Assembly: GCF_009363895.1 (NCBI RefSeq)
Contig: NZ_CP045434.1
Coordinates: 682,001-746,000, forward strand
Direction of reading: 5' to 3'
Origin: Sphingomonas ginsengisoli An et al. 2013
GTDB lineage: Bacteria; Pseudomonadota; Alphaproteobacteria; Sphingomonadales; Sphingomonadaceae
Length of the DNA: 64,000 nucleotides
Both the position numbers and the translations under genes were made by a program. This document shows positions 17,108-29,313 of this stretch, piece by piece. The number at the start of each line of letters is the position of its first letter. Position 1 is the first letter of the stretch. The notes beneath the pieces were generated by a model that was not told where the DNA came from, searched no databases, and saw nothing but the letters and a program-made list of their open reading frames with translations.

Positions 17108-17703
17108 TCCTCGGCCCGGTCCAACTGGTTGCCGCTGTCCGGGAGCGGTGGCCGTGGCTCCATCGCTGGCTGGGTCGCCTATACGTTGCGTCGGCCGCTC
17201 TGGCCGGAGCAGGTGGACTTGCATTCATCCTTGCCGGAGGCACCGTTGGAGGCCCGGCCATGAGCGCCGGCTTCGGTCTTTACGGTGCGCTGATGATCGT
17301 GGCCGCGGCGAACACCTATCGCTTTGCCCGGGCGCGCCTGGTGGAGCGCCACCGTGCCTGGGCCATCCGCCTTTTCGCGCTGGTCGTCGGCTCGTGGCTG
17401 TACCGGATGGAATATGGATTGTGGTTTATGACGGTCGGCCATGCCGGTCACACGCACAATTTCCGTGGCGGCTTCGATCTCGTCATGGATGTCTTCTTTT
17501 TTCTCCCGAACTTGGCCGCTGCCGAACTGTTCATTCGGTCGCGGCGGCGCGACAATCGTCGTGGCAGTGTCATCGATTGGGCAACCGCAGCGGTGTTGTT
17601 AGCGGCCTCCGCCTTCGTTGTTCTGGCAACCTGGTTCTTCACGGTCCGCTTCTGGGGTGCCGAGATGGTGAGCGGACTGAGCGGAGCCGCGCTGACCGGC
17701 TGA
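17026..17703 (+). CDS. DUF2306 domain-containing membrane protein (C-terminal portion after frameshift)
   Basis: A 225-residue frame from GTG 17026 with about six hydrophobic helices. It carries the DUF2306 core: 'PAATAGIGAHFAAGGLLLIL', 'GPVQLV', 'LHRWLGRLYV', 'RHRAWAIRLFALVVGSWLYR' and later 'HTHNFRGGFDLVMDVFFF'. The family is a predicted integral membrane protein of unknown function. It lacks the first helix, which lies in the neighbouring frame just upstream, so the intact gene would span 16856-17703. A perfect 9-bp hairpin after the stop suggests a transcription end. Whether this shortened product is made is unclear. Confidence 0.7.
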   Translation: MSALYRPQLPAATAGIGAHFAAGGLLLILGPVQLVAAVRERWPWLHRWLGRLYVASAALAGAGGLAFILAGGTVGGPAMSAGFGLYGALMIVAAANTYRFARARLVERHRAWAIRLFALVVGSWLYRMEYGLWFMTVGHAGHTHNFRGGFDLVMDVFFFLPNLAAAELFIRSRRRDNRRGSVIDWATAAVLLAASAFVVLATWFFTVRFWGAEMVSGLSGAALTG

Positions 17704-17738
17704 ACCCCGCTGTCGCGCTTGCCAGCGGGGTCTGCTTT
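17704..17738 (+). terminator. Hairpin terminator after the DUF2306 gene
   Basis: A 9-bp perfect stem (17704-17712 with 17723-17731) directly after the stop codon, with a short pyrimidine tail CTGCTTTCC. The weak T-run makes it a probable rather than certain terminator. It separates the unit from priA. Confidence 0.55.
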
Positions 17739-17755
17739 CCCCAAGTCGCCCCGGC

Positions 17756-19924
17756 ATGTCCGTCCGCCGCGTCCGCATTGTCACCCTGAACGCTGCGCTG
17801 GGGCCGCTCGACTATCGCGTTCCCGACGGGGTTGATGCCGCGCCCGGTCAGGTCGTCGTCGCGCCGCTCGGGCCGCGGCCGATGATCGGCGTGGTGTGGG
17901 AGCCCGAACGGCTGCCGACTGACGAGGTCGGCGATAATCGGCTGCGCTATCTGACCTCGGTCCTCGACCAGCCGGTCGTCGCTCCCGCCCTCCGTCGCCT
18001 GTGCGAATGGACCGCGGATTATTACCTCAGTCCGCTGGCCGCCGTGCTGCGGATGGTGCTGCCATCTTCCTACGCGTTGCACGATCAGCGCCAGCTGGTC
18101 GAATACCGGCCGACCGGCCTCCTGCCCGATCGCTTGACCCCGCAGCGCCGTACCGCGCTCGAGCAGCTCGAAGGCCGGCAAGGCACGATCCGCGAACTCG
18201 CCGCGCATGCCGAGGTCAGCGACGCCGTGCTCCGCGGTCTCGTCAACGCTGGCGCGCTCGAGCCGGTGCTGGTCGATGCCGACAAGCCGGTGGGCTGTCC
18301 CGACCCGGATTTCGCTGCGCCCGACCTCAACTCCGAGCAGGCCGACGCCGCCGCCAGCTTGGTCGCCGCGGTCGGCCAAGGTTTCGATCCGGTGTTGCTC
18401 GACGGAGTGACTGGTTCGGGCAAGACCGAAGTCTATTTCGAAGCGATCGCCGAGGCGGTGCGGCAAGGTCGCCAGGCGCTCATTCTCCTCCCCGAGATCG
18501 CGCTCACAGAACCGTTCCTCAAGCGCTTCGAGGCGCGCTTCGGTTGTACCCCGACCGCCTGGCACTCGGGCCTCCGCTCGTCCCAGCGCCGCCGTGACTA
18601 TCGCGCCATCGCCAGCGGCGAGGCCAAGGTCGTGATCGGTGCCCGCTCCGCTTTGTTCCTGCCTTATGCCGACCTCGGCCTGATCGTCGTCGACGAAGCG
18701 CATGAACCGAGCTTCAAGCAGGAGGATGGCGTCCAGTATCACGCCCGCGACGTCGCGGTGATGCGCGGCTTCTTCGAGAACATCCCGGTGGTGCTGTCCT
18801 CGGCCACGCCCGCGATCGAGACTCGTCACATGGTCGAGCTCGGCCGCTACCGCGAGGTCAAGCTCGCCAGCCGCTTTGCCGGCGCCCGCCTGCCGCATCT
18901 GTCAGCGATCGATCTCACCCAGGACCCGCCTCCGCGCGGACGCTGGCTGGCGCCGACCCTGGTCGCCGAGCTCGCCGCCAACCTCGAAGCGGGCGAGCAG
19001 TCGCTGCTGTTTCTAAACCGCCGCGGTTTTGCTCCGCTGACGCTCTGCCGGACCTGCGGCCATCGCTTTCAATGCCCCAACTGCACGGCCTGGATGGTCG
19101 AGCATCGGCTGATGCATCGGCTGGCCTGCCACCATTGCGGCCACGTCATGCCACCGCCCCGGCTGTGCCCCGAATGCGGCGACGAGGACAGCCTGGTCGC
19201 CTGCGGTCCTGGGGTCGAGCGGATCGCCGATGAAGTGCAGGCGCTCTTTCCCGAAGCCCGGACCGCGCTCGTCACCAGCGACACCATCTGGTCGCCGGTC
19301 AAGGCGGCCGAGTTTGTCGCAGCGATGGAAGCGGGCGCGATCGACATCGTGATTGGGACCCAGCTCGTCACCAAAGGCTATCACTTTCCCAACCTCACGC
19401 TGGTCGGCGTGGTCGACGCCGACCTCGGCCTTCAGGGCGGGGATCTGCGCGCCGCCGAGCGCAGCTTCCAGCAGATCGCGCAGGTCGCCGGCCGCGCCGG
19501 GCGCGGTGAGAAGCCCGGTCGCGTCCTGGTCCAGACCCACGATCCGGAGGCGCCGGTGATCGCCGCGCTGGTCAGTGGCGATGCCGACAGCTTCGTCGCC
19601 GCAGAGACTGAAAGCCGCCGCGAGGCCGCGATGCCGCCGTTCGGCCGCCTCGCCGCGCTGATCATCTCGAGCGAGGACAAGGAAGAGGCCGAGGCCGTCG
19701 CCCGTCGCATCGGCCGCGCCGCACCCGCCATCGAAGGCATGGCGGTATTTGGCCCTGCCCCCGCCCCGCTCGCCATGCTGCGCAGCCGCCACCGCTACCG
19801 GCTCCTGGTCCACGCCGCGCGCAGCCTCGACGTCCAGGACGTCATCCGCGACTGGCTTGCCGGGGTCGAATGGGGCGCGAAGGTCCGGGTCGCGGTCGAC
19901 GTCGACCCGTACAGCTTTCTCTAA
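17756..19924 (+). CDS. priA: Primosomal protein N' (replication restart helicase)
   Basis: A 722-residue superfamily-2 3'-to-5' helicase that recognises abandoned forks and reloads DnaB. It has an N-terminal 3'BD-like region ('LNAALGPLDYRVPDG'), Walker A 'DGVTGSGKTEVYFEAI' near 220, a DEAH-type box 'VVDEAHEPSFKQ' near 315, and a zinc-binding segment with paired cysteines (CRTCGH, CPNC, CHHCGH, CPECG) near 427-480. The helicase C motif 'DADLGLQGGDLRAAERSFQQ' is followed by the 'QVAGRAGRG' motif. Length and order are normal for PriA. It ends five bases before a convergent CAP gene. Confidence 0.96.
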   Translation: MSVRRVRIVTLNAALGPLDYRVPDGVDAAPGQVVVAPLGPRPMIGVVWEPERLPTDEVGDNRLRYLTSVLDQPVVAPALRRLCEWTADYYLSPLAAVLRMVLPSSYALHDQRQLVEYRPTGLLPDRLTPQRRTALEQLEGRQGTIRELAAHAEVSDAVLRGLVNAGALEPVLVDADKPVGCPDPDFAAPDLNSEQADAAASLVAAVGQGFDPVLLDGVTGSGKTEVYFEAIAEAVRQGRQALILLPEIALTEPFLKRFEARFGCTPTAWHSGLRSSQRRRDYRAIASGEAKVVIGARSALFLPYADLGLIVVDEAHEPSFKQEDGVQYHARDVAVMRGFFENIPVVLSSATPAIETRHMVELGRYREVKLASRFAGARLPHLSAIDLTQDPPPRGRWLAPTLVAELAANLEAGEQSLLFLNRRGFAPLTLCRTCGHRFQCPNCTAWMVEHRLMHRLACHHCGHVMPPPRLCPECGDEDSLVACGPGVERIADEVQALFPEARTALVTSDTIWSPVKAAEFVAAMEAGAIDIVIGTQLVTKGYHFPNLTLVGVVDADLGLQGGDLRAAERSFQQIAQVAGRAGRGEKPGRVLVQTHDPEAPVIAALVSGDADSFVAAETESRREAAMPPFGRLAALIISSEDKEEAEAVARRIGRAAPAIEGMAVFGPAPAPLAMLRSRHRYRLLVHAARSLDVQDVIRDWLAGVEWGAKVRVAVDVDPYSFL

Positions 19925-19928
19925 AGGC

Positions 19929-20447
19929 CTAGGCGGCGACCCGCCCGTCGACATTGCCGTGCGGAGAGTAGCGGCAGACGAGATAGTCCCACTGCCCGTT
20001 CGAGCGGATCGCGCAACCGACCCTGGTGGTCTGACGCCAGATGATTTGCGTGAAATGGCCGACGTCCGACCAGTGTCCGGTCCGACTGACTTGCGGAAAG
20101 ACGCCCCGGCGATAGGCGCCGCCTTCGCTCAGCCAGCGCCCGACCATTTGCTCGGGACTGAACGCGCCATGGCTGCCCATCCACAGGTTCTCGCCCTGCC
20201 CCTGGCGGCTGGCCTTGGCGCTATGCTGCCAGCGATTGGTGCGCGCCAGCTCGGCGGCATAGCCATCCGCCGCTTCGGCCAAGCCCTGATCCCATTGCAG
20301 CGGGGCGACGCCCCAGCGTGACCGTTCGATATTGTGCGGGGCCAGCAGCCGCATCGAGATCGGATAGACGATCCGGCTGACGGCATTCGCTGGTCCGCCA
20401 ACCATCGCCATGGCCGCCACCGCGGCCAGCGCTGCACCCAAACGCAT
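19929..20447 (-). CDS. CAP (SCP/PR-1) domain secreted protein
   Basis: A 172-residue exported protein. A signal peptide occupies residues 1-22 (ending GPANA) when started at the ATG at 20447; a longer frame exists but hides the signal. The CAP domain shows 'LQWDQGLAEAADGYAAELA', 'QGENLWMGS', 'VGHFTQIIWRQTTRVGCA' and 'YLVCRYSPHGN', matching the conserved His/Glu cavity motifs. Bacterial CAP proteins are secreted and of mostly unknown role. It is convergent with priA and divergent from the photolyase gene. Confidence 0.92.
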   Translation of the reverse strand: MRLGAALAAVAAMAMVGGPANAVSRIVYPISMRLLAPHNIERSRWGVAPLQWDQGLAEAADGYAAELARTNRWQHSAKASRQGQGENLWMGSHGAFSPEQMVGRWLSEGGAYRRGVFPQVSRTGHWSDVGHFTQIIWRQTTRVGCAIRSNGQWDYLVCRYSPHGNVDGRVAA

Positions 20448-20612
20448 CGAAAACTGGACCCCAACCTCGCGAGAGCCCCCGGCCCTCGCCCCGGCCGCAA
20501 ATGATGCGCACTGCGCCCTGCAACGCAAGCACGACCGGCGCCCGTTTTCGCCGAGCCGAAGGTCCAGCTGGCGTGAGCCGTTCAGTCGAGCGACGCGTTA
20601 GCCCTGCAATCC

Positions 20613-22172
20613 ATGCCCAAGCTTCTCATTCCCGTCCTCGGCGACCAGCTCAGCCACGGCCTCGCCTCGCTCCGCAACGTCGACCCCGGCGAAACGGTCG
20701 TGCTCCTGATGGAGGTGGTCGAGGAAACGCGATACGTCCGCCATCACCCGCACAAGATCATCCTGATTTTCTCGGCCATGCGCCACTTCGCGGCCGAACT
20801 TCGCGAGCGCGGCTGGACGGTCGACTACGTTCAGCTCGAGGACGAGGGGAACACCGGTAGCTTCACCGGCGAGGTCCGCCGTGCGCTCGACCGCCATGCC
20901 GCCGAGGCGATCCGCGTCGTCGAGGCCGGCGAATGGCGCGTCCAGCAAGCGCTCGAACGCTGGCAGAAAAGCTTGGGCGTTCCGGTCGAGATCCTCGCCG
21001 ACGACCGCTTCATCTGCCCGCTGCCCGACTTCTTCGCCTGGGCCGGCGAGACCGAGCATCCCGTGATGGAATATTTCTACCGGGAGATGCGCCGTCGCAC
21101 CGGGCTGCTGATCGAGTCGAATGGCAAGCCGACCGGCGGCCAGTGGAATTACGACAAATTCAACCGCGAAGGCCCGCCTACGCAGTCGAACTTTCCGTCC
21201 ATCGAACCCTTTCCCCCCGACGCCATGACCGACGAGGTCATCGCCCTCGTCGAGCGCCGCTTCTCGAAGCATTTCGGCCGCGTCGAAAGCTTCAGCCTCC
21301 CGGTGACCGCGGCCCAAGCCGAGGCGCGCCTCGACGAATTCATCACCCGCCGCCTGCCGCTTTTCGGCACCTACCAGGATGCGATGCTGGTCGGCGAGGA
21401 CTGGATGTTCCATGCCGCCATCTCGACCTCGCTCAATTGCGGCCTGCTCGACCCGCTCGACGCCTGCCGCCGGGCGGAAGCCGCCTTTCGCGCCGGCCAT
21501 GCTCCGCTTAACGCCGCCGAGGGATTCATCCGCCAGATCCTCGGTTGGCGCGAATATATGCGCGGGATGTACTGGCGCGAGATGCCGGGCTTGAGCGACG
21601 CCAATGCGCTCGGCGCCAATCGTCCGCTGCCCGAGTTCTACTGGACCGGCGAGACCGACATGAAGTGTATGTCGGAGTGCGTCCGCACCACCCACGACCA
21701 CGCCTATGCCCACCACATCCAGCGGTTGATGGTGCTCGGCAACTTCGCGCTGCTCGCCGGGATTGACCCAAAGGCGATCAGCGACTGGTTCCTGGTGGTC
21801 TACGCCGACGCGTACGAGTGGGTCGAGCATCCCAACGTCATCGGCATGAGCCAGTGGGCTGACGGCGGCCACATCGCGACCAAGCCCTATGCCGCCTCGG
21901 GCGCCTACATTGACCGGATGAGCGATTATTGCCGCAACTGCGTCTACGACGTGAAGAAGAAAGTCGGTCCCCGCGCCTGCCCCTTCAACGCGCTCTACTG
22001 GGACTTCCTCGCTCGCCACGAGCAACGGCTCAAGGCCAATCACCGCCTTCGCAATCAATATGCCACCTGGCACCGCCTCGGGCCGGAGAAACAGGCCGCC
22101 TATCGCGATTGGGCGGAACGCATCCTTGCCCGGCTCGAGCCCGCCGCGCCGGGTTGGGCGCGCACCGACTAG
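20613..22172 (+). CDS. Fe-S bacterial cryptochrome/photolyase (PhrB-like, deoxyribodipyrimidine photolyase-related)
   Basis: A 519-residue flavoprotein of the FeS-BCP group, known from Agrobacterium PhrB to repair (6-4) photoproducts with FAD and a 4Fe-4S cluster. The N-terminus 'LLIPVLGDQLSHGLASL' is the family's Rossmann start. The C-terminal helical domain has 'GFIRQILGWREYMRGMYW', 'AYAHHIQRLMVLGNFALL' and the cysteine set 'YCRNCVYDVKKKVGPRACPFN', with another Cys in 'MKCMSECVRTTHDHAYAHH', enough for the four cluster ligands. It converges on the ada gene with a four-base overlap, forming a small repair neighbourhood. Confidence 0.93.
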   Translation: MPKLLIPVLGDQLSHGLASLRNVDPGETVVLLMEVVEETRYVRHHPHKIILIFSAMRHFAAELRERGWTVDYVQLEDEGNTGSFTGEVRRALDRHAAEAIRVVEAGEWRVQQALERWQKSLGVPVEILADDRFICPLPDFFAWAGETEHPVMEYFYREMRRRTGLLIESNGKPTGGQWNYDKFNREGPPTQSNFPSIEPFPPDAMTDEVIALVERRFSKHFGRVESFSLPVTAAQAEARLDEFITRRLPLFGTYQDAMLVGEDWMFHAAISTSLNCGLLDPLDACRRAEAAFRAGHAPLNAAEGFIRQILGWREYMRGMYWREMPGLSDANALGANRPLPEFYWTGETDMKCMSECVRTTHDHAYAHHIQRLMVLGNFALLAGIDPKAISDWFLVVYADAYEWVEHPNVIGMSQWADGGHIATKPYAASGAYIDRMSDYCRNCVYDVKKKVGPRACPFNALYWDFLARHEQRLKANHRLRNQYATWHRLGPEKQAAYRDWAERILARLEPAAPGWARTD

Positions 22173-23206
22173 AGCAGCGTCGGCGCCTCGAGCTCGATCC
22201 CCTCGGCCTTGAGCAGCTGGCGCTTGCGGTCGAGCCCGCCGGCGTAGCCACCCAAGCTACCGTCGGAGCGCACCACGCGGTGGCACGGTACCACCACCGC
22301 GACCGGGTTGGCGCCGTTGGCCGTCCCCACCGCGCGCACCGCCCCCGGTTGGCCGACCGCGGCGGCGATGTCGGCATAGCTACGGGTTTCGCCCGGCGGT
22401 ATTTTGCGCAGTTCGGCCCACACCCGCTGCTGGAAGGCGCTGCCGCTGACGTCGAGCGGCAGGTCGTGGCGCCGCGCGGGCTCGGCCACCGCCGCCAGCG
22501 CCGCGTTGATCAGCGGCGCATCGGGGTCGTGAACCAGGTCCGCGTTGGGAAAGCGCCGCTTGAGTGCGTCGACGCTCTCGTCGAACGTCAACCGGCAAAT
22601 TCCGCGATCGGTCACCGCGACCAGCAGCTTGCCCACCGCGCTGTCGGCAACCGCCCAACGGATCGTTTCGCCGCGGCCGCCGTCGCGCCATGCCGACGGG
22701 GTCATGCCGAGCTGGCTGCCCGCTTCCTCGTAGAACCGGCTCGGAGCCGAATAGCCCGCTTCGTAGATCGCTTCGGTCACGGTATCGGTCTCCTCGAGAG
22801 CCTGCTCGGCACGCTTGCGTCGCACGGCGCGCGCATAAGCCGCGGGCGACAGGCCGATCTGCCGGGTGAACAGGCGTTGGAAATGGTGCGGCGCATAGCC
22901 GACCTGCGCCGCCAAGGGTTCGAGCCGCAGCGGTTCCTCGGCCCGGTCGAGCAGCGCTACCGCCTCGGCCACCGCCTGCTCGTCCCGGGTGACCGCGTCG
23001 GGTCGACAGCGGAGACAGGCGCGAAAGCCGGCGGCGGCGGCCTCTGCGCCCGATTCGAAGAAGCGGACGTTTTCGCGCTTGGGCCGTCGGGCCGGACAGG
23101 ATGGCCGGCAATAAATGCCGGTGGTGACAACCGCGCCGACGAATTGACCGTCGAACCGGCGGCTGCGTTCTTCGAACGCCTGCCAGGCGAGTTGTTCGTC
23201 GACCAT
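22169..23206 (-). CDS. ada: Ada: bifunctional alkylation-response regulator / O6-methylguanine-DNA methyltransferase
   Basis: A 345-residue three-part protein. The N-terminal Ada metal-binding domain has zinc cysteines C33, C37, C64 and C67 ('YCRPSCPARRPKRENVRFF', 'ACLRCRPD'), one of which accepts methyl from phosphotriesters. An AraC-type helix-turn-helix follows (about 95-175). The C-terminal methyltransferase domain carries 'PVAVVVPCHRVV' with the acceptor Cys. Methylated Ada normally activates its own operon. It starts two bases after the upstream DUF1203 gene ends, so the two are cotranscribed. All acceptor residues are present. Confidence 0.96.
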   Translation of the reverse strand: MVDEQLAWQAFEERSRRFDGQFVGAVVTTGIYCRPSCPARRPKRENVRFFESGAEAAAAGFRACLRCRPDAVTRDEQAVAEAVALLDRAEEPLRLEPLAAQVGYAPHHFQRLFTRQIGLSPAAYARAVRRKRAEQALEETDTVTEAIYEAGYSAPSRFYEEAGSQLGMTPSAWRDGGRGETIRWAVADSAVGKLLVAVTDRGICRLTFDESVDALKRRFPNADLVHDPDAPLINAALAAVAEPARRHDLPLDVSGSAFQQRVWAELRKIPPGETRSYADIAAAVGQPGAVRAVGTANGANPVAVVVPCHRVVRSDGSLGGYAGGLDRKRQLLKAEGIELEAPTLL

Positions 23207-23208
23207 GC

Positions 23209-23670
23209 TCAGTCTCGCTCCACCCGCGCGGCGAAGCAGCCGCGGGTCGCATAATGGGCATGGATATAGGCGGTTTCGGGGTCGGCCAGAAGCGCCGTCA
23301 GCTTCGCATCTGCCTCGCCGGGCGCGGCCAGCACCGCCTGCCGCATGTCATGCGCGGCATCGAACGCCCGCAGCGACAGCACCCGCCGGGCCAGCGCCGG
23401 CGGGACTGTGTCGCGATAGCTGGCCGCCTGCTGGGCCTCGCTGACGAAGATCGCGTGCGAGGTGCGATACGGTCCGCTCGCCACGCTCTGGTGGTTGAGC
23501 AGCAGCACCTCCCCGCCCACCAATACGTCGTCGAGCGTGATACGGCACGGCGCATCAGGACATTGCGTGACCGTCATCCGGACGATCTCTCGCTCGGCGA
23601 GCTCGGCATCGGAGAGGAGATGCAGCGGGGCGAAGGCGGCGGGGTCGAGCCCGGTGATGCGGTAGGTCAT
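23209..23670 (-). CDS. DUF1203 domain-containing protein
   Basis: A 153-residue cytoplasmic protein matching DUF1203 along its length ('YRITGLDPAAFAPL', 'CRITLDDVLVGGEVLLLNHQ', 'SPYR.S.AI' as 'SGPYRTSHAIFV', 'RGCFAARVERD' at the end). The biochemical function is unknown. The ATG at 23670 has GAGAGGGAC directly upstream; the longer frame of 18 extra residues is not supported. It is the first gene of a two-gene unit with ada, so it may belong to the alkylation response, which is inference. It is divergent from a GNAT gene. Confidence 0.9.
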   Translation of the reverse strand: MTYRITGLDPAAFAPLHLLSDAELAEREIVRMTVTQCPDAPCRITLDDVLVGGEVLLLNHQSVASGPYRTSHAIFVSEAQQAASYRDTVPPALARRVLSLRAFDAAHDMRQAVLAAPGEADAKLTALLADPETAYIHAHYATRGCFAARVERD

Positions 23671-23768
23671 GTCCCTCTCCTGCCAGCACCGAGCCCTCGC
23701 CGCCTTCCCGAAACTTGCGGTCAAACCTTCACCTCGTCGGATTCCGCCACCTTGGCTAGGCGACCGCT

Positions 23769-24230
23769 ATGGCGATCACCATCCATCGCGGCGAGCTGGC
23801 GGCCCCCGACGTCCAGGCGCTGCTCGACCTCCACGTCGCCGCGATGCGCGGACATTCGCCCGCCGATGCGTGCCACGTCCTTCCCGCCACCGCGCTCGAC
23901 CGCCCCGACATCCTGTTCCTCTCCGCGCGTGAGGACGGCCGATTGCTCGGCGTCGGTGCGCTCAAGGCGCTCAGTCCGACCGAGGGCGAGATCAAGTCGA
24001 TGCGCACCGCGTCCGCTGCCCTCCGGCGCGGGGTCGCCGCAGCCTTGCTGCGCGCCATCGTCGCCGAAGCCTGCCAGCGCGGCTACCAACGCCTGTTGCT
24101 CGAAACCGGGACCGGCCCCGAGTTCGCCGCGGCCAACGCACTCTACGACCGGGCCGGCTTCGTCGAAACCGAAGCCTTTGGGGGCTATCCGCCAAGCCCC
24201 TTCACCCGCTTCCTCGCGCTCCATCTCTAG
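23769..24230 (+). CDS. GNAT-family N-acetyltransferase
   Basis: A 153-residue single-domain acetyltransferase. The acetyl-CoA-binding region is seen as 'EIKSMRTASAALRRGVAAAL', 'LRAIVAEA', with the R-x-x-G-x-A-like loop, and 'LLLETGTGPEFAAANALYDR' followed by the usual 'AGFVET.AFGGYPPSPFTRF' end. It resembles the PhnO/YafP-size GNATs; the acceptor is unknown. It stands alone, divergent from DUF1203-ada, with a hairpin between it and the ATP synthase operon. Confidence 0.92.
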   Translation: MAITIHRGELAAPDVQALLDLHVAAMRGHSPADACHVLPATALDRPDILFLSAREDGRLLGVGALKALSPTEGEIKSMRTASAALRRGVAAALLRAIVAEACQRGYQRLLLETGTGPEFAAANALYDRAGFVETEAFGGYPPSPFTRFLALHL

Positions 24231-24275
24231 CCGCCTTGCATCGCTGGGGAGGCGCTGCTAGGGGCCTCGCAACCC

Positions 24276-24330
24276 AGCGGGGGCGTGCGGTTTTCACCAG
24301 TCGCGGCGCCCCGCTTTGCATATCTTTTTC
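24276..24330 (+). terminator. Possible terminator between the GNAT gene and the atp operon
   Basis: Arms 24276-24285 and 24307-24315 pair over nine bases with one bulge and can extend inward. TTTGCATATCTTTTT follows. It lies just before atpH, so it must end transcription upstream of the atp promoter or act as a leader element. Confidence 0.4.
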
Positions 24331-24345
24331 GGAGCTTACAGGCGC

Positions 24346-26432
<2,087 letters not shown>

Positions 26433-26441
26433 ACGCCCGTC

Positions 26442-26506
26442 GCCCCGGCGCAGGCCGGGGCCTCTGGCCGCAAGAATCCCGCTGAGATCCCGGCCTCCGC
26501 CGGGAT
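26442..26506. repeat. Pair of REP-like extragenic palindromes between atpA and atpG
   Basis: Two GC-rich inverted repeats lie in the 89-base gap. The first has arms 26442-26449 and 26454-26461 (GCCCCGGC/GCCGGGGC, loop GCAG). The second has arms 26487-26494 and 26499-26506 (ATCCCGGC/GCCGGGAT, loop CTCC). This layout resembles the dispersed REP/BIME-type repeats of many sphingomonad genomes. In the transcript both form strong hairpins, which could affect mRNA stability or the atpA:atpG ratio. Confidence 0.75.
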
Positions 26507-26521
26507 GACGACAGGAAGCAG

Positions 26522-28914
<2,393 letters not shown>

Positions 28915-29178
28915 ATGGCCGAGCTGCACTTCGAGCTGGTCACGCCCGAGAAGCAGGTGCTGTCGGCCGACGTCCATATGGTCGTCGTTCCCGGCAGCGA
29001 GGGCGAATTCGGGGTCATGGTCGGCCACGCGCCCTTCACGACCACGCTCCGCGACGGCGAGCTGGCGGTCTACCGCACCGCCGGGGCCACGCCTGAGCGC
29101 ATCCAAGTCAGCGGTGGCTTCGCCGAAGTCGGCGCTAACGGCCTTACTGTCCTCGCCGAAAGCGCCGTCACCGCCTGA
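28915..29178 (+). CDS. atpC: F1 ATP synthase epsilon subunit, short form
   Basis: Only 87 residues, against about 130-140 in E. coli or Bacillus. It covers the N-terminal beta sandwich ('[20 protein letters not shown]', '[16 protein letters not shown]') and stops at '[12 protein letters not shown]', so the C-terminal two-helix domain that inhibits ATP hydrolysis in other bacteria is absent. Alphaproteobacteria are known to use a separate zeta subunit for inhibition. It begins directly after the atpD stop and is followed by a strong terminator, closing the operon. Confidence 0.95.
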   Translation: MAELHFELVTPEKQVLSADVHMVVVPGSEGEFGVMVGHAPFTTTLRDGELAVYRTAGATPERIQVSGGFAEVGANGLTVLAESAVTA

Positions 29179-29200
29179 CGCATCCGTCCGTTGTGATTCG

Positions 29201-29230
29201 AAAGGGCGCTCCGCGAGGGGCGCCCTTTTT
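29201..29230 (+). terminator. Rho-independent terminator of the atp operon
   Basis: A 9-bp perfect stem (29201-29209 with 29220-29228), ten-base loop, ending in a TTTTT run. It lies 22 bases after atpC. Confidence 0.92.
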
Positions 29231-29313
29231 CGTTCGTTTTCCCCAATTATCCATTCGTTTAAGTTTGCCGCTTATTCACCATCTCCGCGAATTCTCGGAT
29301 TTCAGGTGAAACA

